A DNA stretch of 64,000 nucleotides. Origin: Serpens sp035497915. Lineage in GTDB: Bacteria; Pseudomonadota; Gammaproteobacteria; Pseudomonadales; Pseudomonadaceae. The first letter of the stretch is position 1. The number at the start of each line of letters is the position of its first letter. Made by a program: the position numbers and the translations under genes. The notes under the pieces were generated by a model. It made no database searches and was not told the origin of the DNA. It saw nothing but the letters and a program-made list of their open reading frames with translations. This document shows, piece after piece, positions 50,017 to 59,486 of the stretch. Location of the stretch: contig NZ_DATJCS010000011.1 of the NCBI RefSeq assembly GCF_035497915.1, positions 53,728 through 117,727 of the forward strand, read 5' to 3'.

Positions 50017-51483
50017 CTACAACGCCGCCAGGGTGTGGTACTCGTCCTGCGCCAGCTGGTCGGTCATGCCGCTGACGAAATCCTGCAGCAGCCGGCAGCG
50101 GTGGTAGAACTCCCACAGCGGCTCGCTCGCGCTTTCCTCCACCGCCGCCAGGTAGGCGCGCAGCAGCTGGCTGGGCAGTCGGCGGGTGAGCATCTGCAGA
50201 TGCGGCGAGCCGCGCGGCCGGCCGGCGGCGAGCTCACGGAAATCCTCGGCCCTGGCGCGCAGCAGTGGCGCGTAGAAGTCCAGCAGCCCCTGCAGGATGC
50301 GATAGCCCTGCAGGTGCAGGGTTTCCACCTCGCGGTGGCAGAAGACCCGTTCGGCGGCCACGGCCTTGAAGGTCTGCACGATGGCCGATTCCGGGCTGCC
50401 GTCCTCCAGCAGGGCGCGGTCCAGGGTGCCGGCGCGCACCGCGTCGATCTGCTCGATGAACTGCGCCGCCGCGTGCTGGATCAGTGGATGCACCATGTTC
50501 ACCCGCAGCCAGATGAAGAACTCGCCGGTCTTGTTCACCGACTCCTGGCTGGCGCGCTTGAGCGCGTAGTCCAGGCGCTGGCGGAAGGACTGCCCGCCGT
50601 CCAGCGGCTGATCGGCGTCGGCGTGCTCGCGGTACTTGGCGAGCAGCGCGTCGGCCAGTTGCCGCAGGTCGAAGAAGCCCTTTTCCACCGAGTCCTCGAT
50701 GTCCGCCAGGCAGTAGGCGATGTCGTCGGCCGCTTCCATGATGTAGACCGCCGGGTGGCGACTGCCCGGCGCCATGCCCAGGGTGGCCCACAGGTCGTAG
50801 ATGAACGCCTGTTCGGACAGGTAGAAGCCGGGCTTCTTGTTCAGGTAGGCGCCCGGCGTGCCCTTGTCCGGGCGCGGGCTGTCCGCGCAGCGCACGTACT
50901 TGAGCACGGCGGCGGTCTGCGCGTAGGTCAGGTTCAGGCGCAGCAGGCGGAACACCAGGCGGATCGCCTGGGCGTTGCCCTCGAAGGTCTTCAGGTCGCG
51001 CAGCAGGCGCGCGGCCGCCTCGTCATCCGCCGCGACGCGGGGCAGGGCGTCGCGGAACAGCGTGTCCAGGTGCTTCTCGAACCACTCGCCGATGGCGAAT
51101 TCGCCGAAATGCCCGAACGGCGGGTTGCCGATGTCGTGGATCAGGCAGGCCATCTCCACCAGGGTTTCCAGCACGCCGTCCAGCCCCTCCAGGCCGTGCT
51201 CGGCGGCGCGCGCGCCGAGCTGCTTGTACAGGGTGCGCACGATGTAGCGCCCGGCCTGCTGCACCTCCAGCGAATGGGTCAGGCGGCTGCGCACGGCGGC
51301 GTTGCGTTCCAGCGGGAACACCTGGGTCTTCTGCTGCAGGCGGCGTACCGCCGCGCTGTGCACGATGCGGCCGCGGTCGCTTTCCAGCTGGTCGATCAGG
51401 TAGGCGAGGTCCAGCTCGGCCGGTTCGCGGCGAGTGTAGGGGCGGGCGGCGGAAAGCGTGTCGCGAAAGGTTGCAGCGGCCAT
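50017..51483 (-). CDS. dgt: Deoxyguanosinetriphosphate triphosphohydrolase
   Basis: The 488-residue protein hydrolyses dGTP (and often other dNTPs) to nucleoside and triphosphate. It has the HD-domain metal site: His in SRLTHSLEVQQAGR, then HDIGNPPFGHFGE (about residues 109-121), and downstream Asp in AADDIAYCLADIED. The N-terminal RRLQQKTQVFPLE motif is typical of Dgt. Length agrees with E. coli Dgt (505). GGAGGAC precedes the ATG. It is convergent with the chemoreceptor and lies downstream of a GAGAGGGG repeat and the universal stress protein, both on the minus strand. Confidence 0.94.
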   Translation of the reverse strand: MAAATFRDTLSAARPYTRREPAELDLAYLIDQLESDRGRIVHSAAVRRLQQKTQVFPLERNAAVRSRLTHSLEVQQAGRYIVRTLYKQLGARAAEHGLEGLDGVLETLVEMACLIHDIGNPPFGHFGEFAIGEWFEKHLDTLFRDALPRVAADDEAAARLLRDLKTFEGNAQAIRLVFRLLRLNLTYAQTAAVLKYVRCADSPRPDKGTPGAYLNKKPGFYLSEQAFIYDLWATLGMAPGSRHPAVYIMEAADDIAYCLADIEDSVEKGFFDLRQLADALLAKYREHADADQPLDGGQSFRQRLDYALKRASQESVNKTGEFFIWLRVNMVHPLIQHAAAQFIEQIDAVRAGTLDRALLEDGSPESAIVQTFKAVAAERVFCHREVETLHLQGYRILQGLLDFYAPLLRARAEDFRELAAGRPRGSPHLQMLTRRLPSQLLRAYLAAVEESASEPLWEFYHRCRLLQDFVSGMTDQLAQDEYHTLAAL

Positions 51484-51550
51484 GAATGTCCTCCAGCGGG
51501 GAGGAGCGAGCCTAGCACGGGCGTTCCAGGCACCGACAGGCGCCGGCGCT

Positions 51551-51592
51551 CACCCCTCTCCCTTGATGGGAGAGGGGCGGGGGAGAGGGTGA
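51551..51592. repeat. CCCTCTCCC/GGGAGAGGG palindrome
   Basis: CACCCCTCTCCC and its inverted partner GGGAGAGGG arms are present in the dgt-uspA gap, related to the copy in the nrdA-nrdB gap. Confidence 0.65.
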
Positions 51593-51599
51593 CCGGGCG

Positions 51600-52031
51600 T
51601 TACTTGACCAGCAGCACCGGTACCGGCACCTCATGCACCACGCGGGTGGCGACCGAGCCCATCAGCAGGCCGGAGAAGTTGCCCAGGCCCCGGGTGCCCA
51701 TCACCACGGTGTCGCAGTTCAGCTTCTCGACGGCCAGGCCGATCTGTTCGGGGATGTTGCCCTGCGCGGTGTGGCGGCTGTGGGTGATGCCGGCGGCCTG
51801 CAGCTGCGCGGCCGGCCAGTCGAGCAGGTGCTGGGCCTGGCTGGTTGCGGACTGCTCCATGCGCTCGATGAGCTCACCGGTCACGTATTCGCCGTAGACG
51901 ATGGGCGGCTGCTGCACGTTGAGCAGATGCACTTCCAGCGTGGCCGAGTGCTCGCGCGCGAAGTCGATCAGGTAGTGGATCGCCCGCTTGGAGCTGTCCG
52001 ACCCGTCGAATGCCACCAGTACGTTGCGCAT
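51600..52031 (-). CDS. Universal stress protein A family
   Basis: The 143-residue protein has the UspA fold with the ATP-binding pattern GTRGLGNFSGLLMGSVAT (about residues 112-129) and the N-terminal strand VLVAFDGSDSS. This places it in the ATP-binding MJ0577-like class rather than the non-binding UspA class. Roles in survival of stress or stationary phase are known for the family. AGGAG precedes the ATG. No anaerobic or stringent regulatory box was found in the 130-base upstream gap. Confidence 0.88.
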   Translation of the reverse strand: MRNVLVAFDGSDSSKRAIHYLIDFAREHSATLEVHLLNVQQPPIVYGEYVTGELIERMEQSATSQAQHLLDWPAAQLQAAGITHSRHTAQGNIPEQIGLAVEKLNCDTVVMGTRGLGNFSGLLMGSVATRVVHEVPVPVLLVK

Positions 52032-52160
52032 TATTCAGTCTCCTGTTGTGTCTATAGGCACAGGATAGTCCACGGGCCTGTCCGGCCGTAAGCGCGGGAT
52101 GGGCGTGACACCGTGTCGATTTGCCGCAGGGAGGCCTCCGCAACCGCTCTAGGAGGCGCC

Positions 52161-52715
52161 ATGAACCGCCACTACTACATCAGCGACAACCTCGACGAGC
52201 TGGAACGGCTGGAACAGGAGCTGGAAACCAGCGGCATTCCCGTCGAACAGATCCATGTGCTGAGCGAGCAGGACGCCGAGCTGGAACACCACCGCGTGCA
52301 CCAGGTGTCCTCGGTGATGAAGACCGACCTGTTCAACCTGAGCTGGCGGGGCGCGCTGGTCGGCCTGGCGCTGGCCGCGCTGGTGCTGCTGGTCGCCTGG
52401 TGGGCCGGCTGGACGGCGACCCGCGCCGGCTGGGCGCCGTTCGTGTTCCTGGCGCTGGTGCTGTTCGGTTTCTCCGTCTGGGAGGGCGGCTTCTTCGGCT
52501 TCCAGCGGCGCAACCAGCATTTCCAGGCCTTGCAGAAAACCCTGGAGGAGGGCCGACATGTGCTGTTCGTGGACGTGGAGCCGGAGCAGGAAGTGCCGCT
52601 GGGCGCCGTCATCGCCCGCCACGCCGGCCTGCGCGAGGCTGGCACCGGTCCGGCCCTGCCGCACTGGCTGAGCGCCGGACAGCAGCGCCTGAATCGCTGG
52701 CGCCGGATGATCTGA
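52161..52715 (+). CDS. Two-helix membrane protein, cytoplasmic N-domain
   Basis: The 184-residue product has a soluble N-terminus (MNRHYYISDNLDELERLEQE), two membrane helices (about 75-95 and 98-118: GALVGLALAALVLLVAWWAG then APFVFLALVLFGFSVWEGG) and a soluble C-terminus. TAGGAGGCGCC precedes the ATG. I recall conserved homologues in Pseudomonas, variously annotated, with no demonstrated activity. It is divergent from the universal stress protein and followed by the YajD-like gene after 90 bases. Confidence 0.75.
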   Translation: MNRHYYISDNLDELERLEQELETSGIPVEQIHVLSEQDAELEHHRVHQVSSVMKTDLFNLSWRGALVGLALAALVLLVAWWAGWTATRAGWAPFVFLALVLFGFSVWEGGFFGFQRRNQHFQALQKTLEEGRHVLFVDVEPEQEVPLGAVIARHAGLREAGTGPALPHWLSAGQQRLNRWRRMI

Positions 52716-52805
52716 AGATGGATTGACGCCGCGGGCCGGGCGACGTCAACTACGCCAGCCGCCCGCACCGGGCGGCGGTTTCCGTCACCTGATCGAGCAC
52801 TGCGC

Positions 52806-53141
52806 ATGAGCACCAGCAAATCGAACATTCCCTACAGCCAGCGTGAGCAGGGTTACCGGGAAAAGGCCCTGAAGATGTACCCCTGGGTGTGCGGCCGCTG
52901 CGCCCGCGAATTCTCCGGCAAGCGCCTGAGCGAGCTGACGGTCCATCACAAGGACCACAATCACGACAACAACCCCGAGGACGGCTCGAACTGGGAACTG
53001 CTCTGCCTGTTCTGCCACGACAACGAGCACTCGCGCTACACCGACAACCAGTACTTCGCCGAGGCCACCCCGGGCGGCGACAAGGGCCCGAAGGAAACCT
53101 TCAAGGCCTTCGCTGGTTTGGCGGATCTGCTGAAGAAGTAG
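52806..53141 (+). CDS. YajD-like HNH nuclease-family protein
   Basis: The 111-residue protein carries an HNH domain with zinc-binding CGRC and the later CLFC pair plus the catalytic block TVHHKDHNHDNNPEDGSNWE, LLCLFCHDNEHS. It corresponds to YajD of E. coli (115 residues), whose substrate and role are unknown. The HHK/N/H residues needed for metal-dependent nuclease activity are present. The start lacks a strong ribosome binding site. A repeat follows directly. Confidence 0.88.
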   Translation: MSTSKSNIPYSQREQGYREKALKMYPWVCGRCAREFSGKRLSELTVHHKDHNHDNNPEDGSNWELLCLFCHDNEHSRYTDNQYFAEATPGGDKGPKETFKAFAGLADLLKK

Positions 53142-53152
53142 GCGGAGCTTCC

Positions 53153-53270
53153 TGTAGGGCCGGCTTTATGCCGGCCGACGGAATCGAGTTCCGCGCCGTG
53201 GCTGTGGCCAGGCGCGGCGTCGGCCGCGATGCCTTGTGCCGCCCCATCGCGGCTGAAGCCGCTCCTACAG
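53153..53270. repeat. GTAGGGCCGG unit and one-armed GTAGGAGCGG REP
   Basis: TGTAGGGCCGGCTTTATGCC (53153-53180) is followed by a degenerate REP whose right arm (53245-53270) is intact while its left arm is diverged. These occupy most of the gap before metE. Confidence 0.72.
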
Positions 53271-53372
53271 AAACCGGCCGGTCGCGGCGGAACAGCAAAC
53301 CTCGCGGCCTCGGTCGGCATCGCGGACCGCACGGTCGTTCATGAATTAATCTCGTGTTGTTCAATAGAATCT

Positions 53373-53385
53373 TGAGTTTGTTTCA
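53373..53385. promoter_or_regulatory. Possible MetR site upstream of metE
   Basis: TGAG-TTTGT-TTCA matches the MetR consensus TGAA-N5-TTCA with one difference, 49 bases before the metE ATG. MetR activates metE in Enterobacteria; no metR gene is in the window. Confidence 0.4.
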
Positions 53386-53433
53386 GCTTTCCAGCGCGCC
53401 GAGAATGCCGGCCACTGTTACTGGAGAGCACAG

Positions 53434-55728
53434 ATGGCTATTGCCCACACCCTCGGATTCCCCCGCATCGGCCGCGACCGCGAGCTGAAGAAAGCCCTCG
53501 AAGCCTACTGGCAGGGCGCGCTGGACGCGGCCGGCCTGCGCCAGGTCGGTCGCGACCTGCGCGCCGAACACTGGCAGCTGCAGAAGGACGCCGGCATCGA
53601 CCTGCTGCCGGTCGGCGATTTCGCCTGGTACGACCAGGTGCTCACCCATTCGCTGATGTTCGGCGTGGTCCCCGAGCGCTTCCGCCCCCACAACGGCGGC
53701 CGGCCGAGCCTGGACACCCTGTTCGCCATGGCGCGCGGCGTCAGCGGCGGCTGCTGTGGCGGCGCCCACGCCCAGGAAATGACCAAGTGGTTCGACAGCA
53801 ACTACCACTACCTGGTCCCGGAGTTCACCGTCGACCAGGCGTTCCAGCTGAGCTGGGAACAGTTGTTCGAGGAAGTCGCCGAAGCCCGCGCGCTGGGCCA
53901 TGCGGTCAAGCCGGTGATCATCGGCCCGCTGACCTACCTGTGGCTGGGCAAGGTGCGTGGTGAGGCGTTCGAGCGCCTCGACCTGCTGGAGCGCCTGCTG
54001 CCGGTGTACGGCGAAATCCTCCAACGCCTCAAGGCGCTGGGCGTGGAATGGGTGCAGATCGACGAGCCGATCCTCGGCCTCGACCTGCCTCAGGCCTGGA
54101 AGGCCGGCTTCGAGCGTGCCTACAACCTGCTGCAACGCGAGCCGTGCAAGAAGCTGATCGCCACCTACTTTGCCGGCCTGGAGGACAACCTGGCGCTGGC
54201 CGCCGGCCTGCCGGTGGATGGCCTGCACGTGGACCTGGTACGCGCTCCCGAGCAGTTCCCGGTGGTGCTCGACTGGCTGCCGGCCTACAAGGTGCTGTCG
54301 CTGGGCGTGGTCGATGGCCGCAACGTGTGGCGCACCGACCTCGACAAGGCCCTGGCCGTGCTCGAGCAGGCCCAGGCGCGCCTGGGCGAGCGGCTGTGGG
54401 TGGGCTCCTCCTGTTCGCTGCTGCACAGCCCGGTCGATCTGGCCCGCGAGGATCGGCTGGATGCCGAGCTGAAGGGCTGGCTGGCCTTCGCCGTGCAGAA
54501 ATGTGCGGAGATCGCCTTGCTGGCCGAGGCCCTGCGTGATCCGCAGTCGGCGCGCGTGCAACAGGCGCTGGCCGACAGCCGCGCCGTGCAAGCGGCGCGC
54601 GCGGCCTCGCCACGCATCCACGATCCGGCGGTGCAGGCGCGTCTGGCGGCCATCCGCCCCGAGGACAGCCGGCGCCAGTCGCCGTTCGCCTGGCGCATCG
54701 CCGCGCAGCGCGAGCACCTGAGACTGCCGCTGTTCCCGACCACCACCATCGGCTCCTTCCCGCAGACCGCCGAGATCCGCCAGGCGCGCCAGGCGTTCCG
54801 GCAGGGCACGCTGTCGGCGCCCGAGTACGCCGAGGCCATGCGCGCCGAGATCCGCCACGCCGTGCGGGTGCAGGAACAACTGGGGCTGGACGTGCTGGTG
54901 CATGGCGAGGCCGAGCGCAACGACATGGTCGAGTACTTCGCCGAGCAACTGGACGGCTACGCCTTCACCCGCTTCGGCTGGGTGCAGAGCTACGGGTCGC
55001 GCTGCGTGAAGCCGGCGATCATCTACGGCGACCTCAGCCGGCCGCGGCCGATGACCGTGGAATGGATCCGCTACGCCCAGCGCCAGACCGCCAAGGTGAT
55101 GAAGGGCATGCTGACCGGCCCGGTAACCATGCTGATGTGGTCGTTCCCGCGCGACGACATCTCCCGTGAGCAGCAGGCCCGCCAGCTGGCGCTGGCGATC
55201 CGCGATGAGGTGCGTGACCTGGAGGCCGCCGGCATCCGCGTCATCCAGATCGACGAAGCGGCCTTCCGCGAGGGCCTGCCGCTGCGCAAGGCCCGCTGGC
55301 AGGCCTATCTGGACTGGGCCGCCGAAGCCTTCCGGCTGACCGCCAGTGGCGTGCGCGACGAGACGCAGATCCACACCCACATGTGCTACAGCGAGTTCAA
55401 CGACGTGATCGCCTCCATCGCCGCCATGGACGCCGACGTCATCACCATCGAGACCTCGCGCTCGCAGATGGAGTTGTTGGAGGCCTTCCGCGCCTTCGCC
55501 TACCCGAACGAGATCGGCCCGGGCGTGTACGACATCCATTCGCCGCGCGTGCCGGACGTCGAGGAGATGGTCGCGCTGCTGGACAAGGCCGCCGAGCGGA
55601 TTCCGGTCGAGCGCCTGTGGGTCAACCCGGACTGCGGCCTGAAGACCCGCGGCTGGCCGGAGACCGAGGCGGCGCTGGTCAACATGGTGGCGGCGGCGCG
55701 CCGGCTGCGTGAGCGCCACGCCGCCTGA
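53434..55728 (+). CDS. metE: Cobalamin-independent methionine synthase
   Basis: The 764-residue enzyme transfers a methyl group from 5-methyltetrahydropteroyltriglutamate to homocysteine. The N-terminal half begins AIAHTLGFPRIGRDRELKKA; the C-terminal half carries zinc and homocysteine ligands in HTHMCYSEFND and NPDCGLKTR. Length agrees with the family (about 755). The start has GGAG upstream. It is monocistronic: the gap before it holds repeats and a possible MetR site, and after it comes another repeat block and the convergent glpD. A B12-dependent MetH is not in the window. Confidence 0.97.
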   Translation: MAIAHTLGFPRIGRDRELKKALEAYWQGALDAAGLRQVGRDLRAEHWQLQKDAGIDLLPVGDFAWYDQVLTHSLMFGVVPERFRPHNGGRPSLDTLFAMARGVSGGCCGGAHAQEMTKWFDSNYHYLVPEFTVDQAFQLSWEQLFEEVAEARALGHAVKPVIIGPLTYLWLGKVRGEAFERLDLLERLLPVYGEILQRLKALGVEWVQIDEPILGLDLPQAWKAGFERAYNLLQREPCKKLIATYFAGLEDNLALAAGLPVDGLHVDLVRAPEQFPVVLDWLPAYKVLSLGVVDGRNVWRTDLDKALAVLEQAQARLGERLWVGSSCSLLHSPVDLAREDRLDAELKGWLAFAVQKCAEIALLAEALRDPQSARVQQALADSRAVQAARAASPRIHDPAVQARLAAIRPEDSRRQSPFAWRIAAQREHLRLPLFPTTTIGSFPQTAEIRQARQAFRQGTLSAPEYAEAMRAEIRHAVRVQEQLGLDVLVHGEAERNDMVEYFAEQLDGYAFTRFGWVQSYGSRCVKPAIIYGDLSRPRPMTVEWIRYAQRQTAKVMKGMLTGPVTMLMWSFPRDDISREQQARQLALAIRDEVRDLEAAGIRVIQIDEAAFREGLPLRKARWQAYLDWAAEAFRLTASGVRDETQIHTHMCYSEFNDVIASIAAMDADVITIETSRSQMELLEAFRAFAYPNEIGPGVYDIHSPRVPDVEEMVALLDKAAERIPVERLWVNPDCGLKTRGWPETEAALVNMVAAARRLRERHAA

Positions 55729-55750
55729 CGTCGGTCGCCAGCATTGCCCC

Positions 55751-55875
55751 TGTAGGGCCGGCTTTATGCCGGCCGACGGAGTCCGTAGGGTGGAAAACTC
55801 GCGCAGCGATCTTCCACCGGCCCGGGTGCATGCGCACCGGCGGTAGACAAGGCTTCGCCGTTGTCTACCCTACGG
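55751..55875. repeat. Adjacent GTAGGGCCGG and GTAGGGTGG repeats
   Basis: One GTAGGGCCGGCTTTATGCCG unit (55751-55779) is followed by GTAGGGTGGAAAACTCGCGC with inverted arms, then GGGTGCATGCGCACC and a terminal block ending ACCCTACGG inverted against the start. They fill the metE-glpD gap of about 170 bases. Confidence 0.78.
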
Positions 55876-55900
55876 CTCTCTTGCCGGCCCGCACCTCCAG

Positions 55901-57400
55901 TCAGCGCATCTTCATCGGCTCCCGCTGCAGGTAGGCGTCCAGCCCCGCGCACTGTTCCGCTTCGAGGAACAGCCCCAGCTTGCCGCGCCGCCAGAGGATG
56001 TCCTCGGCGCTCTGCGCCCATTCCTCGCGGCGCAGGTAGTCCACCTCGCGGGCGTACAGGCCGGCGCCGAAGTGTTCGCCCAGATCGCCCAGTCCCGTTG
56101 CGCTGGCCAGCAAGCGCCAGCTGCGGCTGCCGTAGCTGACGGCCCAGCGCCGGGCCAGTTCGACGGGCAGCCAGGGCGCCTGCTCGACCAGTTGCGCGGC
56201 CAGCTGGTCGTCCATCTCTTCGCCGCCCGGCAGTGGCGCGTCGGCGGTCCAGCGCGGCCCCATGTTCTTCAGCCAGGGTTTGAGCAGCTCCAGCGCCGAT
56301 TCGGCCAGGCGCCGGTAGGTGGTCAGCTTGCCGCCAAACACCGAGAGCAGCGGCGCCTGATCGGCCGCGCCGTGCAGTTCCAGGAAATAGTCGCGGGTCA
56401 CCGCCGACGGGTCGCCGGACTCGTCGTCCAGTAGCGGGCGCACGCCGGAGAAGCTGTGCAGGATGTCGTCGCGCTCCACCGGCTGGCGGAAATGCTGGTT
56501 CACCACCGCCAGCAGGTACTCGATCTCCTCCTCGCTGATGCGCACCTGCGCGGGGTCGCCGTGATATTCGCGGTCGGTGGTGCCGATCAGGCTGAAGCGC
56601 TCCAGCCAGGGAATGACGAAGACGATGCGCCGATCCTCGTTCTGCAGGATGTAGGCCTGCTCGCCGGGGTACAGGCGCGGCACCACGATATGGCTGCCCT
56701 GTACCAGGCGCACCCCGTGGCGCGGCTGGCACTGCAGGCCGTCGCGCAGGAAGTCCGCCACCCAGGGACCGCAGGCATTGACCAGCGCCCGTGCATGCAG
56801 GTGAAAGCGGCGACCGTCGGCGCGTTCCATGTCCAACTGCCAGACCCCATCGCGGGCCTGCGCGGACAGGCAGCGGGTGCGGGTATCGACCCGTGCGCCG
56901 TGCTCCCGGGCGGCCATGGCGTTGAGTACCACCAGCCGGGCGTCGTCCACCCAGCAGTCGGAGTATTCGAAGCCGCGGGTCATGTCCGGGCGCAGCGGAC
57001 TGTCGGCGCCCAGGCGCAGGCCACGCGAGCCGGGCAGGGTGCGCCGGCGCCCGAGGTGGTCGTAGCAGAACAGGCCGAAGCGGATCATCCAGGCCGGACG
57101 CAGGTGCGGACGGTGCGGGAGGATGAAACGCAGCGGCTTGATGATGTGCGGCGCCTTGCCCAGCAGCACCTCGCGTTCGGCCAGCGCTTCGTGCACCAGG
57201 CGGAACTCGCGATGTTCCAGGTAGCGCAGGCCGCCATGAATCAGTTTGCTGCTCGCCGAGGAGGTGTGGTTGGCCAGGTCGTGCTGTTCGCAGAGGTAGA
57301 CCTGCAGGCCGCGCCCGGCGGCGTCGGCGGCGATGCCGGCGCCATTGATGCCACCGCCGATCACGGCCAGGTCGTAGAGCACTTCGCAGGGTTCGTTCAT
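55901..57400 (-). CDS. glpD: Glycerol-3-phosphate dehydrogenase, FAD-dependent, aerobic
   Basis: The 499-residue flavoprotein oxidises glycerol-3-phosphate to dihydroxyacetone phosphate at the inner membrane, passing electrons to quinone. The FAD-binding motif is VIGGGINGAGIAADAAG (about residues 12-28); further family features are CEQHDLANHTSSASSKLIHG and GGLRYLEHREFRLV. The ATG at 57400 is preferred to an upstream frame, since the FAD motif begins 11 residues later. It is divergent from ybaK-glpK, so both arms of glycerol use are adjacent; no glpF or glpR is visible here. Confidence 0.95.
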   Translation of the reverse strand: MNEPCEVLYDLAVIGGGINGAGIAADAAGRGLQVYLCEQHDLANHTSSASSKLIHGGLRYLEHREFRLVHEALAEREVLLGKAPHIIKPLRFILPHRPHLRPAWMIRFGLFCYDHLGRRRTLPGSRGLRLGADSPLRPDMTRGFEYSDCWVDDARLVVLNAMAAREHGARVDTRTRCLSAQARDGVWQLDMERADGRRFHLHARALVNACGPWVADFLRDGLQCQPRHGVRLVQGSHIVVPRLYPGEQAYILQNEDRRIVFVIPWLERFSLIGTTDREYHGDPAQVRISEEEIEYLLAVVNQHFRQPVERDDILHSFSGVRPLLDDESGDPSAVTRDYFLELHGAADQAPLLSVFGGKLTTYRRLAESALELLKPWLKNMGPRWTADAPLPGGEEMDDQLAAQLVEQAPWLPVELARRWAVSYGSRSWRLLASATGLGDLGEHFGAGLYAREVDYLRREEWAQSAEDILWRRGKLGLFLEAEQCAGLDAYLQREPMKMR

Positions 57401-57495
57401 GCCACTCTCAAGGGCCAGGATTGCCGCAACACTGTAGCGCTGGCGCGCCGCGGCCGCTAACGTAGCCTTTCGTCGACCCCAGCACAGCAAGCGCC

Positions 57496-57966
57496 ATGAC
57501 CCCAGCCATCGATCAGCTCAAGAAAGCCCGCGTCGAGCACCGCGTCCTCAGCTATGAACACGATCCCAAGTCGCCATCCTACGGTCTGGAAGCGGCGGAA
57601 AAGCTCGGCCTGGCGCCGGAACGGGTATTCAAGACCCTGCTGGCGGCCACCGAGAAGAACGAGCTGCTGGTGGCGGTGGTGCCGGTGGCCGGCAGCCTCG
57701 ATCTCAAGGCGCTGGCCCAGGCGGCCGGCGTGAAGAAGGTGGACATGGCCGATCCGGCCGCCGCGCAGCGCGCCACCGGCTACCTGGTCGGCGGCATCAG
57801 CCCGCTGGGGCAGAAGAAGCGCCTGCGCACCTTCATCGACGAGTCGGCCCGCCAGCAGCCGACCATCCATGTCAGCGCCGGCCGGCGTGGGCTGGAGGTG
57901 GAACTGAGTGCCGAGGCGCTGGCGCAGCAGACGCAGGCCGTCTTTGCTGCCATCGGCCGCGGATAA
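57496..57966 (+). CDS. ybaK: Cys-tRNA(Pro) deacylase YbaK
   Basis: The 156-residue protein hydrolyses Cys-tRNA(Pro) that ProRS mis-acylates. It has the YbaK/ProX fold with the conserved Lys in ERVFKTLLA (about residue 47), the segment SPLGQKKRLRTFIDES and the GGISPLG turn. Length equals E. coli YbaK (159). The start at 57496 is the only good candidate. Its stop is 10 bases before the glpK ATG, so co-transcription with glpK is likely. Confidence 0.92.
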   Translation: MTPAIDQLKKARVEHRVLSYEHDPKSPSYGLEAAEKLGLAPERVFKTLLAATEKNELLVAVVPVAGSLDLKALAQAAGVKKVDMADPAAAQRATGYLVGGISPLGQKKRLRTFIDESARQQPTIHVSAGRRGLEVELSAEALAQQTQAVFAAIGRG

Positions 57967-57976
57967 CGGAGTCTTC

Positions 57977-59467
57977 ATGAGCGACTACCTCCTCGCCATC
58001 GACCAGGGCACCACCAGCAGTCGGGCGATCATCTTCTCGGCCAGCGGCGGCGCGGTGGCCAGCGCGCAACAGGAATTCGCCCAGCATTTCCCCCGCGATG
58101 GTTGGGTCGAACATGCCGCCGAGGACCTGTGGGACAGCACGCTCGCCGTGTGCCGCCAGGCGCTGGCCAGCGGCGGGCTGCGGGCGGCGGACATCCGCGC
58201 CATCGGCATCACCAACCAGCGCGAGACCACCCTGGTGTGGGACGCTGCCACGGGCGAGGCCATCTATCCGGCCATCGTCTGGCAGGACCGGCGCACCACC
58301 GACTATTGCGCCGAGCTCAAGGCGGCCGGCCATGAGGCGGAGGTGGCGGCGCGCACCGGGCTGCTGATCGATCCGTATTTTTCCGCGACCAAGCTGCGCT
58401 GGATCCTCGACAACGTGCCGGGCGCCCGTACACGCGCCGCGCGCGGCGAGCTGCGCTTCGGCACGGTGGACAGCTTCCTGCTCTGGCGCCTGACCGGCGG
58501 CCGCGCGCACCGCACCGACGCCAGCAACGCGGCGCGCACGCTGCTGTTCAACATCCACACCCAGCAGTGGGATGAACATCTGCTCAAGCTATTCGATATC
58601 CCCGCCAGCCTGCTGCCCGAGGTGCTGGATTGCGCGGCGGACTTCGGCGAGACCGACGCCCACTGGCTGGGCGCGGCGCTGCCGGTGCTGGGCATGGCCG
58701 GCGACCAGCAGGCGGCGCTGATCGGCCAGGCCTGCTTCGCGCCGGGCATGGTGAAGAGCACCTACGGCACCGGCTGCTTCCTGATCCAGAACACCGGACG
58801 CCAGCCGGTGAGCTCGCGCAACCGCCTGCTGACCACGGTGGCCTACCGGTTGAACGGCGAGGTGACCTACGCGGTGGAGGGCAGCATCTTCGTCGCCGGC
58901 GCCGCCCTGCAGTGGCTGCGCGACGGGTTGCGGCTGATCGAGCACGCCCACGAAAGCGAGGCGCTGGCGCTGCAGGCCGGCGATGCCAACGGCGTCTATC
59001 TGGTGCCGGCCTTCACCGGGCTGGGCGCGCCCTACTGGGATCCGAAGGCGCGCGGCGCGATCTTCGGCCTGACCCGCGACACCGGCATCAAGGAAATCGT
59101 CACCGCCGGCCTGGAAGCGGTGTGCTACCAGACCCGCGACCTGCTCGAAGCCATGCGCCAGGACGGCGCCGCCCCGCTCAGCGCGCTGCGCGTGGATGGC
59201 GGCATGGTGGTGAACAACTGGCTGGTGCAGTTCCTCGCCGACATCCTCGGCGTGCCGGTCGAGCGCCCGCAGGTCAACGAGACCACCGCGCTGGGCGCCG
59301 CCTACCTGGCGGGGCTGCGCGCCGGGCTGTACCGCGACCTGGGCGAGGTCGCCAGCCACTGGCAGCAGCAGCGGCGCTTCGAGCCGAGCATGCCGGCACA
59401 GCGCCGCGAGGCGCTGTATGCCGGCTGGCTGAACGCGGTGCGCCGGGTGCGCAGCGAGGCCCAATGA
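57977..59467 (+). CDS. glpK: Glycerol kinase
   Basis: The 496-residue enzyme phosphorylates glycerol to glycerol-3-phosphate with ATP, supplying GlpD. Family features are LAIDQGTTSSRAIIF at the N-terminus, the FGGY-type segment IAAIVWQDRRTTDYC-like IYPAIVWQDRRT, VKSTYGTGCFLI and ETTALGAAYLAGL near the C-terminus. Length agrees with GlpK (about 500). GGAG precedes the ATG. The gene lies between ybaK and the PhzF-like gene, all in one direction. Local glycerol uptake (glpF) and repressor (glpR) genes are absent from the window. Confidence 0.95.
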   Translation: MSDYLLAIDQGTTSSRAIIFSASGGAVASAQQEFAQHFPRDGWVEHAAEDLWDSTLAVCRQALASGGLRAADIRAIGITNQRETTLVWDAATGEAIYPAIVWQDRRTTDYCAELKAAGHEAEVAARTGLLIDPYFSATKLRWILDNVPGARTRAARGELRFGTVDSFLLWRLTGGRAHRTDASNAARTLLFNIHTQQWDEHLLKLFDIPASLLPEVLDCAADFGETDAHWLGAALPVLGMAGDQQAALIGQACFAPGMVKSTYGTGCFLIQNTGRQPVSSRNRLLTTVAYRLNGEVTYAVEGSIFVAGAALQWLRDGLRLIEHAHESEALALQAGDANGVYLVPAFTGLGAPYWDPKARGAIFGLTRDTGIKEIVTAGLEAVCYQTRDLLEAMRQDGAAPLSALRVDGGMVVNNWLVQFLADILGVPVERPQVNETTALGAAYLAGLRAGLYRDLGEVASHWQQQRRFEPSMPAQRREALYAGWLNAVRRVRSEAQ

Positions 59468-59486
59468 CATTCCGGAGAACCATGCG

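Noticed and set aside
53280..53433. Possible cobalamin riboswitch before metE
   Set aside because: Only the short string GCCACTG was found; no B12-box context or fold could be built.
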